From Rana temporaria (lineage: Eukaryota; Chordata; Amphibia; Anura; Ranidae): DNA of 64,000 nucleotides. The DNA is taken from contig NC_053492.1 in NCBI RefSeq assembly GCF_905171775.1, forward strand, positions 186,544,278-186,608,277, read 5' to 3'. Positions 9,706-20,960 of this stretch are shown piece after piece. The notes beneath the pieces are model-generated. The model saw nothing but the letters and a program-made list of their open reading frames with translations, did not search any database and was not told the origin of the DNA. Within the stretch, counting starts at the first letter, position 1. The number at the start of each line of letters is the position of its first letter. A program made the position numbers and the translations under genes.

Positions 9706-10511
9706 GTGTGTAATGGCAAGCCACAGTATCTAAATCAAGCAAAAAATGTCCATGTTTTAAAAAGAGGTATAGATTCCAGAGAAAGAGACATCATTTTGCC
9801 CATGTACAGATCATTAGTAAGACCTCATATTCAACATTCAGTTCAGTATTTGGCACCAGTTTACAGAAAGCTAAAGAAAGTGAAGAGAAGGGAATCCAGA
9901 CTGAGGAATGGAGGAGCTCAGCTAGGAGGAAACATTAGCTAAACTGAATTTATTCTCTTTTGAGAAGATGTGATAAAGAAGGAGATATGATCACCATGTA
10001 TAAATAAATACATATAGTGAACTTGGTGTAGAGTTATTCAATTTAAGGTCATCATAAATTAAAAGGGGCCACTCTTAACATCTGAAGAAAAAAAGATTTA
10101 ACCTCAACATACAGAAAAGCTTCTTCATAGTAAAATCTGCGAAAAAGTGGAATAGATTCGAGAATTAGTTCTAGCCAGCTCGAAAAATTGTTTTAAAAAG
10201 AGCTGGATGCATTCCTAAATAAACTGAACATACATGGATGTTAAAATGTATACATAATCACACCAAGTATAGTTGATTCAGAGAATATCTGATTGCTTTC
10301 TAAGGGACCAGGAAGGAATTGGGTTTTCTCCCGCTGGAGCAAATTGGGCCATGTTTTATAGTGTTTTTTTGCCGTTCTGCCACCCTCTTGATCAACCTTG
10401 GGTATAGGATATATGGAGATTTTCTGTTTGTCTACTCTTTATTATTTTTGTGGTTGAACTAGATGAACTTGTGTCTTTTTGTAGCCTAAATTATGTATGT
10501 AACAATGTAAG

Positions 10512-10832
10512 AGTGGCTTCAAGAATAAAAAAAAAAACATAAAAATAAAAAAACACTGGGACTTTTCCCGGTACAGTAAAGTCATGAAAGAATGTGAAAT
10601 GCATCAATATATCTGTCATAAAATGTTTTACATTGCATAAAACTATTAATATTTAAAACAACATATCAAAGATGGTAGTTTAATTGCATATCCGAATTTT
10701 CTAAATTACTTCCTAACAACATATGACCATTGTTAATTTATCTTGGACTAATATTTCTTAACAAGTATATATAACATGTCATCATGCATACACCAGAGGG
10801 TCAAACTGAGAATTGCTACTTCAGTAGAGCAG
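10512..10832. other. Unassigned AT-rich DNA
   Basis: A-rich LINE tail followed by sequence with no recognisable feature. Confidence 0.5.
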
Positions 10833-10835
10833 TAA

Positions 10836-11149
10836 GTCTAGGTTCATATTGGAGCGATTTGTCATGCGATTTGAGAAATCAAAACGCATAACAAGTCGCA
10901 GCCTATTGGCGGCAATGGCACTGTTCCAATCGGTGCGACACCGATTTTGCGGCACCACACCGATTTGGAAAAGTAGTTCCTGCACTACTTCTGCCGATTT
11001 CAGGTGCGACTTCAATAGACATCTGTGTATGAAGCCACACAAATGTCTATCAAGTAGCACCTGAAATCACCCTGACCTTGCTACTTTGAAATCGCGCTAC
11101 TTCAAGTAAAGTAGCGCGATTTCAAAGTAGCATCAATGTGAACCAGGGC
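10836..11149. mobile_element. MITE with TAA target, Harbinger-like
   Basis: TAA at 10833-10835 and 11150-11152; ends resemble AGCCCTGGTTCACATTG. Near the right end, TTGAAATCGCGCTACTT faces AAGTAGCGCGATTTCAA (about 11088-11135), a near-perfect hairpin. Confidence 0.72.
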
Positions 11150-11171
11150 TAAAGAACACAGTTACTTGTGC

Positions 11172-11437
11172 TTATCCACATAGATAGCATCTCTCAAAGA
11201 AAGTCCAGCTCTGGTAATATAGGTGAACAGCTAGAGGAATCCAAGCACAAGGGACCAACCCACTAAAGCTGAAGTGCTCTGTTGGAATAAGGATAAATCT
11301 CCACTGTAGCTGGGTCTTCTGGAGAGGCTGTGTTCTATTCTTTCCACATTCCCAATCTGATATTTTTATTTTTTTTCTGCAAAATGGAAATTTCAATTAA
11401 TCTAGGCAAATTTTTGTATATGTGTTGAATCTAAGTG
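11172..11437. other. Unassigned DNA
   Basis: No gene or repeat boundary recognised. Confidence 0.45.
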
Positions 11438-11440
11438 TTA

Positions 11441-11841
11441 TGCCGCGTACACATGATCGGTTTGTCTCATGAGAACGGTCTGATGGACCGTTTTTATCAG
11501 ACCAAACCGATCGTGTGTGGGCCCCATCGGTTAAAAAATATGGAATTTGTTTTAAAATTATCTGATGGATAAAAAACTTATAGAAAAAACGATTTTCTGT
11601 AGGTACGTCCATCGGTTAAAAATCCACGCATGCTCAGAATCAAGTCGACGCATGCTTGGAAGCATTGGACTTCATTTTTTTCAGCACGTCGTTGTGTTTT
11701 ACGTCACCGCGTTCTGACACGATCGTTTTTTTAACTGATGGTGTGTAGGCACGACTGACCATCAGTCAGCTTCATCGGATAACTGATGGAAAAATCCATC
11801 AGACCGTTTTCATCAGACTAACCTATCGTGTGTACAGGGCA
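11441..11841. mobile_element. GTACAC-family MITE, TTA target
   Basis: TTA duplicated at 11438-11440 and 11842-11844; ends TGCCGCGTACAC and GTGTACAGGGCA. The interior carries GTCGACGCATGC and CAGCACGTCGTTGTGTTTTA boxes found in the other copies. TTA/TAA 3-bp targets suggest PIF/Harbinger. Confidence 0.82.
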
Positions 11842-11856
11842 TTACTGTTAATGTCA

Positions 11857-12124
11857 GGCCTCGTACACACGACCGAGGAACTCGACGGGCGAAACACATC
11901 GTTTTGCTCGTCGAGTTCCTTGTGAGGCTGTCGAGGAACTCGGCGAGACAATTTTCTCCATTCCCGTCGAGGAAAAAGAGAACATGCTCTCTTTTTGGCT
12001 CGACGAGTTCCTCGACAGTTTCCTCGTCGAAAAATGTACACACGACCGGTTTCCTCGGCAAAAAAACAAAACAGCAAGTTTCTTGCTGGTTTTTGCCGAG
12101 AAACTCGGTCGTGTGTACGAGGCC
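11857..12124. mobile_element. GTACAC-family MITE, GACCGAG subfamily
   Basis: Inverted ends GGCCTCGTACACACGACCGA and CGGTCGTGTGTACGAGGCC. Flanked by TCA and TAA. The interior is largely self-complementary (GAACTCGACGGGC and similar). Sister copy at 13479-13747 in opposite orientation. Confidence 0.82.
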
Positions 12125-12129
12125 TAATA

Positions 12130-12847
12130 GTTTTTGACATTACATTAAAAGGCTGAAAACACATACTTTCCTACTTGAAATATTCTGTTGTCACCAGATG
12201 ATGCCCCGACAACCTCCTTTCAGATCAGTAGATAATTTATTGTCTGTGGAGCACCTGTATTCACCAGGTATGTTGGGAAATAACGATTAGGCAGTTTTCC
12301 AATTGCCACTGAAAAGGTGGGTTAGAAGTGTCTTCTCCCCAAACCTCTGCACACAAATAGTCATGCAGTGTCCCCGTTAGTAACTAAAAACCTATTGGTT
12401 TGATTAGTATGATTAGATTTTGCTCTAATATTTTATAAATAATTTAACACACAAGTAATCAGAAGTCTTGTTTATCTCCCTTTTAACTTTGTTTTACACT
12501 CTTACAAGTCCAGCAATAATAAGTAATGCCTGTAGAGCAGACACATTACATGGCAGACAGACTTTTGGTAATAGAAGCAGAAGTTAAGTGAAGTTGCTCA
12601 TGCGATAAAGTTGCCTATTATACTCTGAGATTACATCCCCTTTTAAAAGTGATTACATACTTTCTGAATAAGGCAAGTACTGTATGTCCTCAGGTGCTCA
12701 TGAAGAAAACCATTGTATTTTGTCATCTAAAATATTCCAGCTGCCACACATTTCTTACTTGACTGGTTCAAAGAAGTTCTAAGCACATGTCTAGAAAAGA
12801 TGAGAGAAAAGATACAGAGGTGGCGGTGACTACAAATCACAATGCAC
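12130..12847. other. Unassigned AT-rich DNA
   Basis: No gene or repeat boundary recognised. Confidence 0.5.
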
Positions 12848-13100
12848 TTAAAGGGTAACTCCACTTTTCATTGAAAAATAAATATAGAACTGCTATACAT
12901 GCCCTTTTTGAAATCTAATATTATTTTCAAAGGTGCCTTTCCCTTTTTTCCTAAGTTAATGCAAAAATATAAAATGTTGCATTTAATGGCAACTAGAAGT
13001 GTTTTATACACCGCAACATGATAATGATGACTGGCTCACTGCCTTTGCCAGAACTATTTCTCATAACAACACTGACCATAGCACCCAATCACAATGGTGT
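12848..13100. mobile_element. TTAA MITE, left end only
   Basis: Starts TTAAAGGGTAACTCCACTTT, the usual left end of this MITE group. No matching right end before the microsatellite. Confidence 0.5.
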
Positions 13101-13120
13101 GTAGACATAGTACCATAGTG

Positions 13121-13130
13121 TGTGTGTGTA

Positions 13131-13197
<67 letters not shown>

Positions 13198-13232
13198 ATA
13201 CATAGATAGATATATATATATATAAATATATA
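13121..13232. repeat. TATC microsatellite
   Basis: A short TG run, then about 17 uninterrupted TATC units (13131-13198), then a TA-rich stretch. The long pure run predicts length polymorphism. Confidence 0.97.
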
Positions 13233-13240
13233 CAGTATAT

Positions 13241-13475
13241 CATCATCTGTGCATATGATGTTTATTCAACAGCAAATATTAGCATCGGGCACAGCTTTGA
13301 AGACGTGATAGAACACAAATAAAATAAATTTACTTGGCCATGCTGTCTTCTTAAATTCTATTTTAAATTATTTAATATTTAAAGTGAGCATAGTTTGGGG
13401 AGCAATATGACCTACAATAACCTACAGGTACACTTTACAAAACCATCGTCTAAAAACTTAGGAACATTTTGAATC
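13241..13475. other. Unassigned DNA
   Basis: No gene or repeat boundary recognised. Confidence 0.45.
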
Positions 13476-13478
13476 TGA

Positions 13479-13747
13479 GGCCTCGTACACACGACCGAGT
13501 TTCTCGGCAAAAACCAGTAAGAAACTTGCTGGGATTTTTTTTTTGCAGAGGAAACCGGTCGTGTGTACATTTTTCGACGAGGAAACTGTCGAGGATCCCG
13601 TTGAGCCAAAAAGAGAGCATGTCTTCTTTTTCCTCAACGGGAATGGAGAAACTTGCCTTGTCGAGTTCCTCGACAGCTTAACAAGGAACTCGACGAGGAA
13701 AACTATGTGTTTCGCCCGTCGAGTTCCTCGGTCGTGTGTACGAGGCC
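13479..13747. mobile_element. GTACAC-family MITE, GACCGAG subfamily
   Basis: Same ends and size as 11857-12124 but inverted relative to it, 1.6 kb away. Flanked by TGA and TAA. Confidence 0.82.
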
Positions 13748-13750
13748 TAA

Positions 13751-14442
13751 CAGCTTCAGACAACAATTTAACAAACCATAGAGCACAACTAACTAGGGCA
13801 GACTGCTTTGGAGAAAAGGCTTTTGAAGGGTTAACACTAAACTCCTTTTCTGTTCTTTCATGACTTCAGCTCCATGGCTTCCACACTTTAATTTTTATAT
13901 TTTTGTAGGGTGATGATCTTGGTTTGGGGATTTTTATGTTCTGATCATTAACGCAGTCTTACCTCTATTATGCAGTAAGTTTAATGCCACACTCCAGGCA
14001 AGATATGAGCCCCCTCCCTCCCAGCCTGCTAACCCAGCCTACAATGTTTTAATTTTACCTGGTGAAGTAGGCAGTGACATGGACATGCAATGGAGGACCC
14101 GCCTCATGTAAAAAGAGAGCAGACTTGGATCTGGAGTGTCACGTGACTGTGGATTTTGGTGAGTAAAATGGCAGTGAGATCATCTTGACCGCATGACTGG
14201 GCTGACATGATGATTGCATAGCTATTTAGACAAACAAAGCTACTCTGCTATTGGGGGTAGTATCAGTGTTACAGTAAGGGTTAGCATTTTTTGCCACTGG
14301 GTAAGTTTAAAGGAACTTCATTAACCCTCTTTTAAAGCCCATTACACTATAAAAACAAAACACTTAATTTCAGCTTCTGTATTCATTTTATAAAATTTTG
14401 CTGAAGTGTCATGATTTTTATTCAGACATTTTGGAAAAGGTG
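13751..14442. other. Unassigned DNA
   Basis: No gene or repeat boundary recognised. Confidence 0.45.
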
Positions 14443-14445
14443 TAA

Positions 14446-15392
14446 AGCCCTGTACACATGATCGGTCCATCTGATGAGAACGGACCGATGGACCGTTTTT
14501 TTTCTTTGGTTGTTTTTTTTTCTTATTCTTTTTTTTTAAAGTGTATTTTGTGCGTGTACTCGAGAGAGGAGCCGGACTGCAGGAGTTGGGAGTAGGCAGG
14601 CCTCCCCCACAGGCAATCTGCCACCTTTCTCCATGCCCCGGGTGGCAATGGCGGGTGTGTGAGGGGGTCCTCCCACATAGCCCACCCTACCTGTTCCGCT
14701 TTGAAGCACAACAGGGCAGAGGGACTCCATATAAGGGAGTGAGAGGATCTAGCCCGCTCAACCAGCCCCTTTAGTCCTTCTCCTCTCTTTTTAGAGACCG
14801 CATGGTCAAAGTGCGTGCATGTTAACCCAATTTCGAGTGCGTGTAAGTGTGGTGGTTTTTGTGGTAGGGGGTGGGCATACTAAGCGCAGGCTTACCTCGC
14901 ATAGCACACCCACCGGGAGCCAGGCTGAGACCACCAAACTCAATTCACATGTAGCCGAGACCGGGATCCGAACCCCTAGCTGCAGAGGTGAATGGCTTGT
15001 CAGCGCAGTGCCAATCGCGCTGAGCCCCCGCAGCTCCCCGTTGGACCGTTTTAATCGGTTAACCGATGAAGCTGACTGATGGTCCGTCATGCCTACACAC
15101 CATCGGTTAAAAAAACGAACGCGGTGACGTAAAACACAACGACATGCTGAAAAAAACGAAGTTCAATGCTTTCAGGCATGCGTCGACTTGATTCTGAGCA
15201 TGCGTGGATTTTTAACCGATGGTTGTGCCTACTAACAATCGTTTTTTAACTATCGGTTAGGAATCCATCGGTTAAATTTAAAACAAGTTGGCTTTTTTTT
15301 AACCAATGGCGCCCACACACGATCGGTTGGGACCGATAAAAACGGTCCATCAGACCATTCTCATCGGTTTAACCGATCGTGTGTACGCAGCC
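14446..15392. mobile_element. GTACAC-family MITE split by a SINE
   Basis: Ends AGCCCTGTACACATGATCGG and CGATCGTGTGTACGCAGCC. The interior shares GCATGCGTCGACTTGATTCT with 18424-18808. Subtracting the SINE (14500-15041) and one copy of its 11-bp duplication leaves a normal-sized MITE of about 394 bp. Confidence 0.8.
14500..15041 (-). mobile_element. tRNA-derived SINE, about 540 bp, minus strand
   Basis: Flanked by a perfect 11-bp target duplication, TGGACCGTTTT (14489-14499 and 15042-15052), inside the MITE. Read on the minus strand, the 5' end has a tRNA-like head with a B-box-like GGTTCGGATCCC (about 14966-14977), and the 3' end is an A-rich run at about 14518-14540. The body is unrelated to the SINE at 42989-44828. 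Confidence 0.8.
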
Positions 15393-15599
15393 AAACTCAC
15401 AATTTTGGTCATTCCTAGTAGTTAGTGTCTGTGTCTGTTTCCTCTTAAATTACATTATAAATGTAATTAGGTTTATTTTATAAAATAGAAAAGTAAGAAA
15501 CAAATCTTCGGGCAGGGTTCTTAAGGGTATTTATGTGCTTATATTTCTACAAAATAAACAAAATGTAAATTGGCAAACTTTGTAGAAATAGAAGTATAG
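15393..15599. other. Unassigned DNA
   Basis: No feature recognised. Confidence 0.4.
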
Positions 15600-16085
15600 T
15601 AAACCAACCTTAGGACAGAATTGCGCAATGTATGAACTTAGGTTCCTTTAATCTGCCAGGCAGATTATACCAGCCTACATAGCTGGATTTGATCTTGACG
15701 TGTGTGCAGGAGTGCGTACATGCACATTGCTCAGCTCACAGTTGTGCCAGACTATTTGAAGCTGAGCCCTGCTAGGCCTCAGTGCTGAAAGGTCTTCAGA
15801 AGTATACCTGTGATTTGTAATCCTGTATCTTGTCTTTATTGATTTCTTTTGCCAACCCAGCTTGTTCTCTGACCCATCTGTGACTTTTCCTTGTCTGCTC
15901 ATCTGCTCTTGTATTGACCTCAGTCGGCTTAACCGATTATGATTTCTCCATCCACAAGTTACTGACTTGGCTTCTTACTGACCCAGTCACTGCCCACTGA
16001 CTTAGCACTATTGTCTGCCCATTGCTTAGCTTGGCTTGTATCTTGACCTCATCTCATCGGTGACACAACTTGCTATTACCCTAAT
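15600..16085 (+). repeat. Possible old LTR fragment
   Basis: Pyrimidine-rich text with repeated CTGACTTGG/TTGACC words resembles the R/U5 region of the gypsy LTRs at 25712 and 28077. No TG...CA ends or internal domain are visible, so this is weak. Confidence 0.25.
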
Positions 16086-16086
16086 C

Positions 16087-16534
16087 CACTCTATTTCAAC
16101 CAGGGTGCTCAGGCACCCTGGGGTGCCTTGAGGTTTCTTCATGGGTGCCTTGTCAAGATGCCTAAAACTTGATCAACAATTGTGTACAAGCCAGTGGGTG
16201 TATCAAGCCTGCCTTTTAGTTACACAAAGCCTCTATAGACATTGGTATCCTAACAACCAATGGCATCAGTTAATAAGGAGGACGTCTGTTGCCGCCACAG
16301 CCCTGGGGTGACATTAGCTGACCGATGGAGAGAAATTGAGGGAGTTGACAAAAAAAATATTGGAATACTAGTCAGCACCAGTGTGAAAACGTGTACTTGC
16401 TTTGGAAGAAGAAGAAATCACCTCTAGTGTTGGGTGTCCTACGTGCTCGAGACTGTCCATAATTTTAAAGGGTGCCTTGAGATTGTCTATAATTTTAAAG
16501 GGTGTCTCAACTGGAAAAAGTTTGAGAAACACTG
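16087..16534. mobile_element. hAT-like remnant
   Basis: Right end, read inverted, CAGTGTTTCTCAAACTTTTT; left end CACTCTATTTCAACCAGGGT. These resemble degenerate hAT ends (CAGTGTTTCTCAACC type). The flanking 8-mers match only partly. Non-coding. Confidence 0.55.
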
Positions 16535-16539
16535 CTCTA

Positions 16540-17026
16540 AATTGTTTAATAAAATGTTCTTAAGTTTCCTGTGACATTAATATCACTCCATCACTGCAAT
16601 TTGTGCTCCTCCTTTATCTTTACATATCTATTCCTCTACCTAGGGGTGAGTGGAGAGGCTACCCTTGTCTTCGTAGTTGCCCTATCCAGGTAAGTTACAC
16701 AGTCATTTTATGGGGGATTTCCATATTGTTATACTCGTCGTTCATGTTATTAGAATCCACATATTTTTGTGGTTTTAAAACCATGAAATACTGATAAATG
16801 ACATATGAACATTCTTGATTTGGGGTCATGAAACATTAAAATGGGTTGGACCTCATTGATCTAAGGAATAAGTAAGGATTACTGACAAATACATGGGTTG
16901 CAGATGTGCACATAGTAGTGTTCCTAGCACAAAAACTGTTGCTAGTACTGATGGAACTTATAAAGGATACTGATTCCTATACCTATCATCATACTCTCTG
17001 CAGTCAAGTTTTTAATGCACATATAT
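16540..17026. other. Unassigned DNA
   Basis: No feature recognised. Confidence 0.45.
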
Positions 17027-17027
17027 A

Positions 17028-18213
17028 GCTAGATTCAGAGACAGTTACGCCGGCGTATCAGTAGATACGCCGTCGTAACTCTGAATCTAAGCGGTCGTAA
17101 ATTTAAGCGTATTCTGGAAACCAGATACGCTTAAATTAGGCTAAGATACGAGCGGCGTAAGTCTCCTACGCCGTCGTATCTTAGGGTGCATATTCACGCT
17201 GGCCACTAGGATGAGTTTGAAGTAGAATATGCAAATGAGCTAGATAAGCCGATTCAGAAACGTACGTGCGCCCGGCGCATTTTTTTACGTCGTTTACGTA
17301 AGGCTTTTTCCGGCGTAAAGTTAGTCGGACAAATAGCTGGCCTAGCCAATGTTAAGTATGGCCGTCGTTCCCGCGTCGAAATTTGAAAATGTTACGTTGT
17401 TTGCGTAAGTCGTCCGTGAATGGGGCTGGACGCAATTTACGTTCACGTCGAAACCAATACGTCCTTGCGGCGTACTTTGGAGCAATGCACACTGAGATAT
17501 GTCCACGAACGGCGCATGCGCATGCGTTAAAAACGTCAATCACGTCGGGTCATTAGTCATTAAAGCGGGGGTTCACCCAAAAATAAATTTTTAACATTAC
17601 ATTCAGCCGAGTTGTCCTAATGACAATCGGCTGTTTTTTTTTTTTTTTCGTACATACAGTATTTCACCGCCGCTTCCGGGTATGTCTTCTGCGGGACTAG
17701 GCGTTCCTATCTGATTGACAGGCTTCCGACCGTCGCATACAGCGCATCACGAGTTGCCGAAAGAAGCCGAACGTCGGTGCGGCTCTATACGGTGCACCGA
17801 CGTTCGGCTTCTTTCGGCAACTCTTGACGCGTAGTATGCGACGGTCGGAAGCCTGTCAATCAGATAGGAACGCCCAGTCCCGCAGAAGACATACCCGGAA
17901 GCGGCGGTGAAAATACGGTATGTACGGGAAAAAAAATAAATAAAAAACAGCCGATTGTCATTAGGACAACTCAGCTGAATGTAATGTTAAAAATTTATTT
18001 TTTGGGTGAACCTCCACTTTAACATAAAACACGCCCCCCTGTTCATCATTTGAATTAGGTGCGCTTAGGCCGGCCCATTTACGCTATGCCGCCGTAACTT
18101 AGGAGGCAAGTGCTTTGTGAATACAGCACTTGCCTCTCTGACTTACGGCGGCGTAGCGTATATGCGATACGCTACGCCGCCTCAAAATTAAGCCAGTCTA
18201 TCTGAATCTGGCT
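17028..18213. mobile_element. Palindromic MITE, TAGATTC family, host of a nested MITE (copy D)
   Basis: Ends GCTAGATTCAGAGACAG and CTGAATCTGGC. It contains ACGCCGGCGTATCAGTAGAT near the left end and GGCGGCGTAGCGTATATGCG near the right. A TTAA MITE at 17564-18018 interrupts it; without that it is about 730 bp, like copies E and F. Confidence 0.82.
17564..18018. mobile_element. Foldback TTAA MITE nested in copy D
   Basis: TTAA at 17560-17563 and 18019-18022; ends AGCGGGGGTTCACCC and GGGTGAACCTCCACTT. The whole element is one inverted repeat centred near 17790, where CGAACGTCGGTGC faces GCACCGACGTTCG. Confidence 0.88.
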
Positions 18214-18423
18214 AATACTATATAGACCCAACAGCTAAAAAATGCACTTAAACCCGTAGGCTAAAACCATAGAAATGCAGTATATAATATTTGCAAACAA
18301 AATAAAGACAAACAAAATCTAAAGAAAGAATAAACCTAATATTATTTTTGTGCATAAATGAAAAAGTTTAAATTATTGGAATTGATTACCTAAAATAAAT
18401 GAGGACAGAAGATGACCACCTAA

Positions 18424-18808
18424 TGCCCTGTACACACGATCGGTTCATCCGATGGATTTTTTCATCAGATATCCGATGAAGCTGACTTTCATCAGTCTTG
18501 CCTACACACCATCAGTTAAAAAACTGATCGTGTCACAACGTGGTGACGTAAAACACAACGACGTGCTGAGAAAAATGAAGTTCAATGCTTCCGAGCATGC
18601 GTCGACTTGATTCTGGATTTCTAACCGATGGACGTGCCCACAGACGATCGTTTTTTTCTATCTTTTTTTTAACCATCAGATAATTTTAAAACAAGTTCCT
18701 AGTTTTTTCACCGATGGATAAAAAAAAAGGATGAGGCGCACACACGATCAGTTTGTCTGATGAAAACGGTCCGTTTTCATCAGACTAACTGATCATGTGT
18801 ACGCGGCA
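18424..18808. mobile_element. GTACAC-family MITE, perfect TAA target
   Basis: TAA at 18421-18423 and 18809-18811; ends TGCCCTGTACACACGATCGG and GTGTACGCGGCA. Confidence 0.85.
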
Positions 18809-18811
18809 TAA

Positions 18812-19744
18812 GCGCTATAACCATGTAAAAAGAATAAAGAATAAAAAGCCATATTTCTGGTGGTGTAATAAATACAATAGTGATAAAAGTAGCAAAGTGA
18901 CCTGGGAGCAAAACTATATTTGAAAAAACTCACTTACTGGTAATTGGTGAACTGTACATTAGCTATTTCTGACACTTGTATAGGAAAAACAGATCGATTA
19001 TTCAGATTACATGATTTCAAAACAGTACACATGCGTGCGAAATACTGAACATAAACAGGGCTGTAAGGGTTAAACAAACTGTGAGTTTCACTTGTAGAAA
19101 TGGATAGTTCCAAACAGCCTGGAGGTTAATTGAAACCATAAACCACTGTCACTTGGAGGTGTTATAAAGTGCAATGACAATGAACAGTTAGCTGTTTTTG
19201 AAAGTATGATGTAGTTTGGTGATGAAAGACTTGTTGATAGAAGCTGAAAGCTGATACCATGGGAACACTTTCAGGTATGAGGTCATCCTCCATCTGCAGG
19301 TAGACAGTCAGGAGTCTATTACTGGATGCTTTCTTATTAACCTTTTGGTGCCAGACATCTTTTAATATTTCCATCAAACGGGAAGGAATTATTTGGCAAT
19401 CTTCAGGGTAAATATACATATTTATTTAGGAGAACACCTTTTTGTGGGTCTTAGGGCATATAGGGATAGAGTGCCATGCTTTTCAGAATTTAAGTTACAC
19501 TTAGTTCAATCAGTAGTTTCATTTGGCTCATATTATATATATTGCTAGTCTTGGCAGAACTCCATTGCAAAAGCATACATACTGTATATTAACTGTATTC
19601 AACCAAGCAAACCCAGGAAAAATGGAATTGCCACAGAATTCCCTTGAGGTTCATTTCCATGTGGCAGAAAGCATTTATTCAATTGTTCTGCATTCTACAT
19701 TTCAGTTGTAGATTTAGGCGGATGTGTATGACTTCTTTAATTTA
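18812..19744. other. Unassigned AT-rich DNA
   Basis: No gene, array or terminal repeat recognised. Confidence 0.45.
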
Positions 19745-20158
19745 GTGTTAAAAAGCACATTCCTCTATAGCGTGTACTTATCTCAATCCAAAGCATTAAG
19801 TGTCAATTATGTCTGCTGCTTTGTTACTCTGCTATCTGCATGATAGTCAGACACGTTTTACTGACACCAAGAGAAAAAAGGTGAGAGGGGAGGGGATCAG
19901 ATTGACAGACTTAGCTCTGGTCATGTGTGCTATGTAAAGGGGTGTGTCCCTTCTCCCCAATTAGCTCTCAGAGCTCTCCTCATTGAGCTCTGCAGAGTGT
20001 AACAAGCGTTATAAATTCTGGACTTTGAATAGATGTAGAGAAAAGAAGCATGCAGATAGACAGGTGCAACTTGTGTAGAAGGATTTGTTTCATCTCTGTG
20101 TATCACATGAGAATAGTCACTTTACTCGTTATATGTAAGGGTTTACAACCATTTTAAA
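19745..20158. mobile_element. Probable TTAA MITE, left end unclear
   Basis: Right end reads GGGTTTACAACCATTTTAA, like the GTAAACCC-ended MITEs at 31244 and 38572. The left boundary is approximate. Confidence 0.4.
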
Positions 20159-20255
20159 GTTTGGTATCATGTAACATGTTAGGGTCATCATTACCAATCC
20201 AATTTTGCCCATGATTCAGTTCCCCAGGTTGACCCTCAAGTGAACATCAGGCCAT

Positions 20256-20330
20256 TTAAAGGGTAAGTCCACCTTTTGCTAAAAAAAAAAAAAGTTCCTC
20301 AACAGCCATGTGAAAGACTCATTACCATTT
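20256..20330. repeat. TTAA MITE end fragment
   Basis: TTAAAGGGTAAGTCCACCTT followed by an A-run; a short stub of the MITE group at 12848. Confidence 0.45.
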
Positions 20331-20440
20331 ATTGCAAACGACTGATTGCAGTTGTTGCCGCCAAGCGTGGCACACCCAGTTATTGGGTTAAGTTAAGGGG
20401 GCAATTACTTTTCACATAGGACCAGGCTTTATCCCCTTAA

Positions 20441-20956
20441 AGCGGGAGTTCACCCAATTATATATTTTTTTCCCTTTTCCCCTTAGATGGATGCTCGTTT
20501 TGTCTAGGGGAATTGGCTAGTTGTTTTAAAATATGAGCCGTACTTACCGTTTTCGAGATGCATCTTCTCCGTCGCTTCCGGGTATGGGTCTTCGGGAGCG
20601 GGCGTTCCTTCTTGATTGACAGTCTTCCGAGAGACTTCCGATGGTCGCATCCATCGCGTCACTAGTAGCCGAAAGAAGCCGAACGTCGGTGCGGCTCTAT
20701 ACTGCGCCTGCGCACCGACGTTCGGCTTCTTTCGGAAAATCGTGACGCGATAGATGCGACCGTCGGAAGCCTCTCGGAAGACTGTCAATCAAAATAGGAA
20801 CGCCCAGTCCCGCAGCCCATACCCGGAAGCGGCGGAGAAGATGCATCTCGTAAACAGTAAGTACGGCTCATATTTTAAAACAACTAGCCGATTCCCCTAG
20901 ACAAAACGAGCATCCATCTAAGGGGAAAAAGGGTCATGTGCGGGTGAACCTCCGCT
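20441..20956. mobile_element. Foldback TTAA MITE
   Basis: TTAA at 20437-20440 and 20957-20960; ends AGCGGGAGTTCACCC and GGGTGAACCTCCGCTT. Two roughly 250-nt arms are inverted copies around about 20703; GAAGCCGAACGTCGGTGC faces GCACCGACGTTCGGCTTC. A transcript would form a near-complete hairpin. Confidence 0.9.
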
Positions 20957-20960
20957 TTAA

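Larger units (their letters stand above)
6625..10511 (+). pseudogene. CR1/L2-like LINE, reverse-transcriptase pseudogene in three pieces
   Basis: Piece 1 (6625-7061) shows QHGFKKHQSCQANLISLK, then VDIVYLDIAKVFETVPH and WSKIIRGVSGSVLV with a frameshifted YADD-side region (CFQMTPSCVV for F-DDTKLC). Piece 2 (8661-8787) reads NANKCKVMHLGAKY. Piece 3 (9706-10511) reads SRERDIILPMYRSLVRPHIQHS and ends in a LINE 3' tail with GTTGAACTAGATGAACTTGT. The pieces follow the order and strand of one LINE ORF2. Insertions at 7062-8656 and 8792-9705 split them. Many frameshifts and stops: an old, dead copy that served as a landing site. Confidence 0.82.

Noticed and set aside
13121..13232. CRISPR-like or regulatory repeat
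   Set aside because: It is a simple TATC microsatellite without spacers.
14806..15090. ORFs on both strands in the 14.8-15.1-kb region
   Set aside because: They lie in the SINE head and body; no protein similarity recognised.
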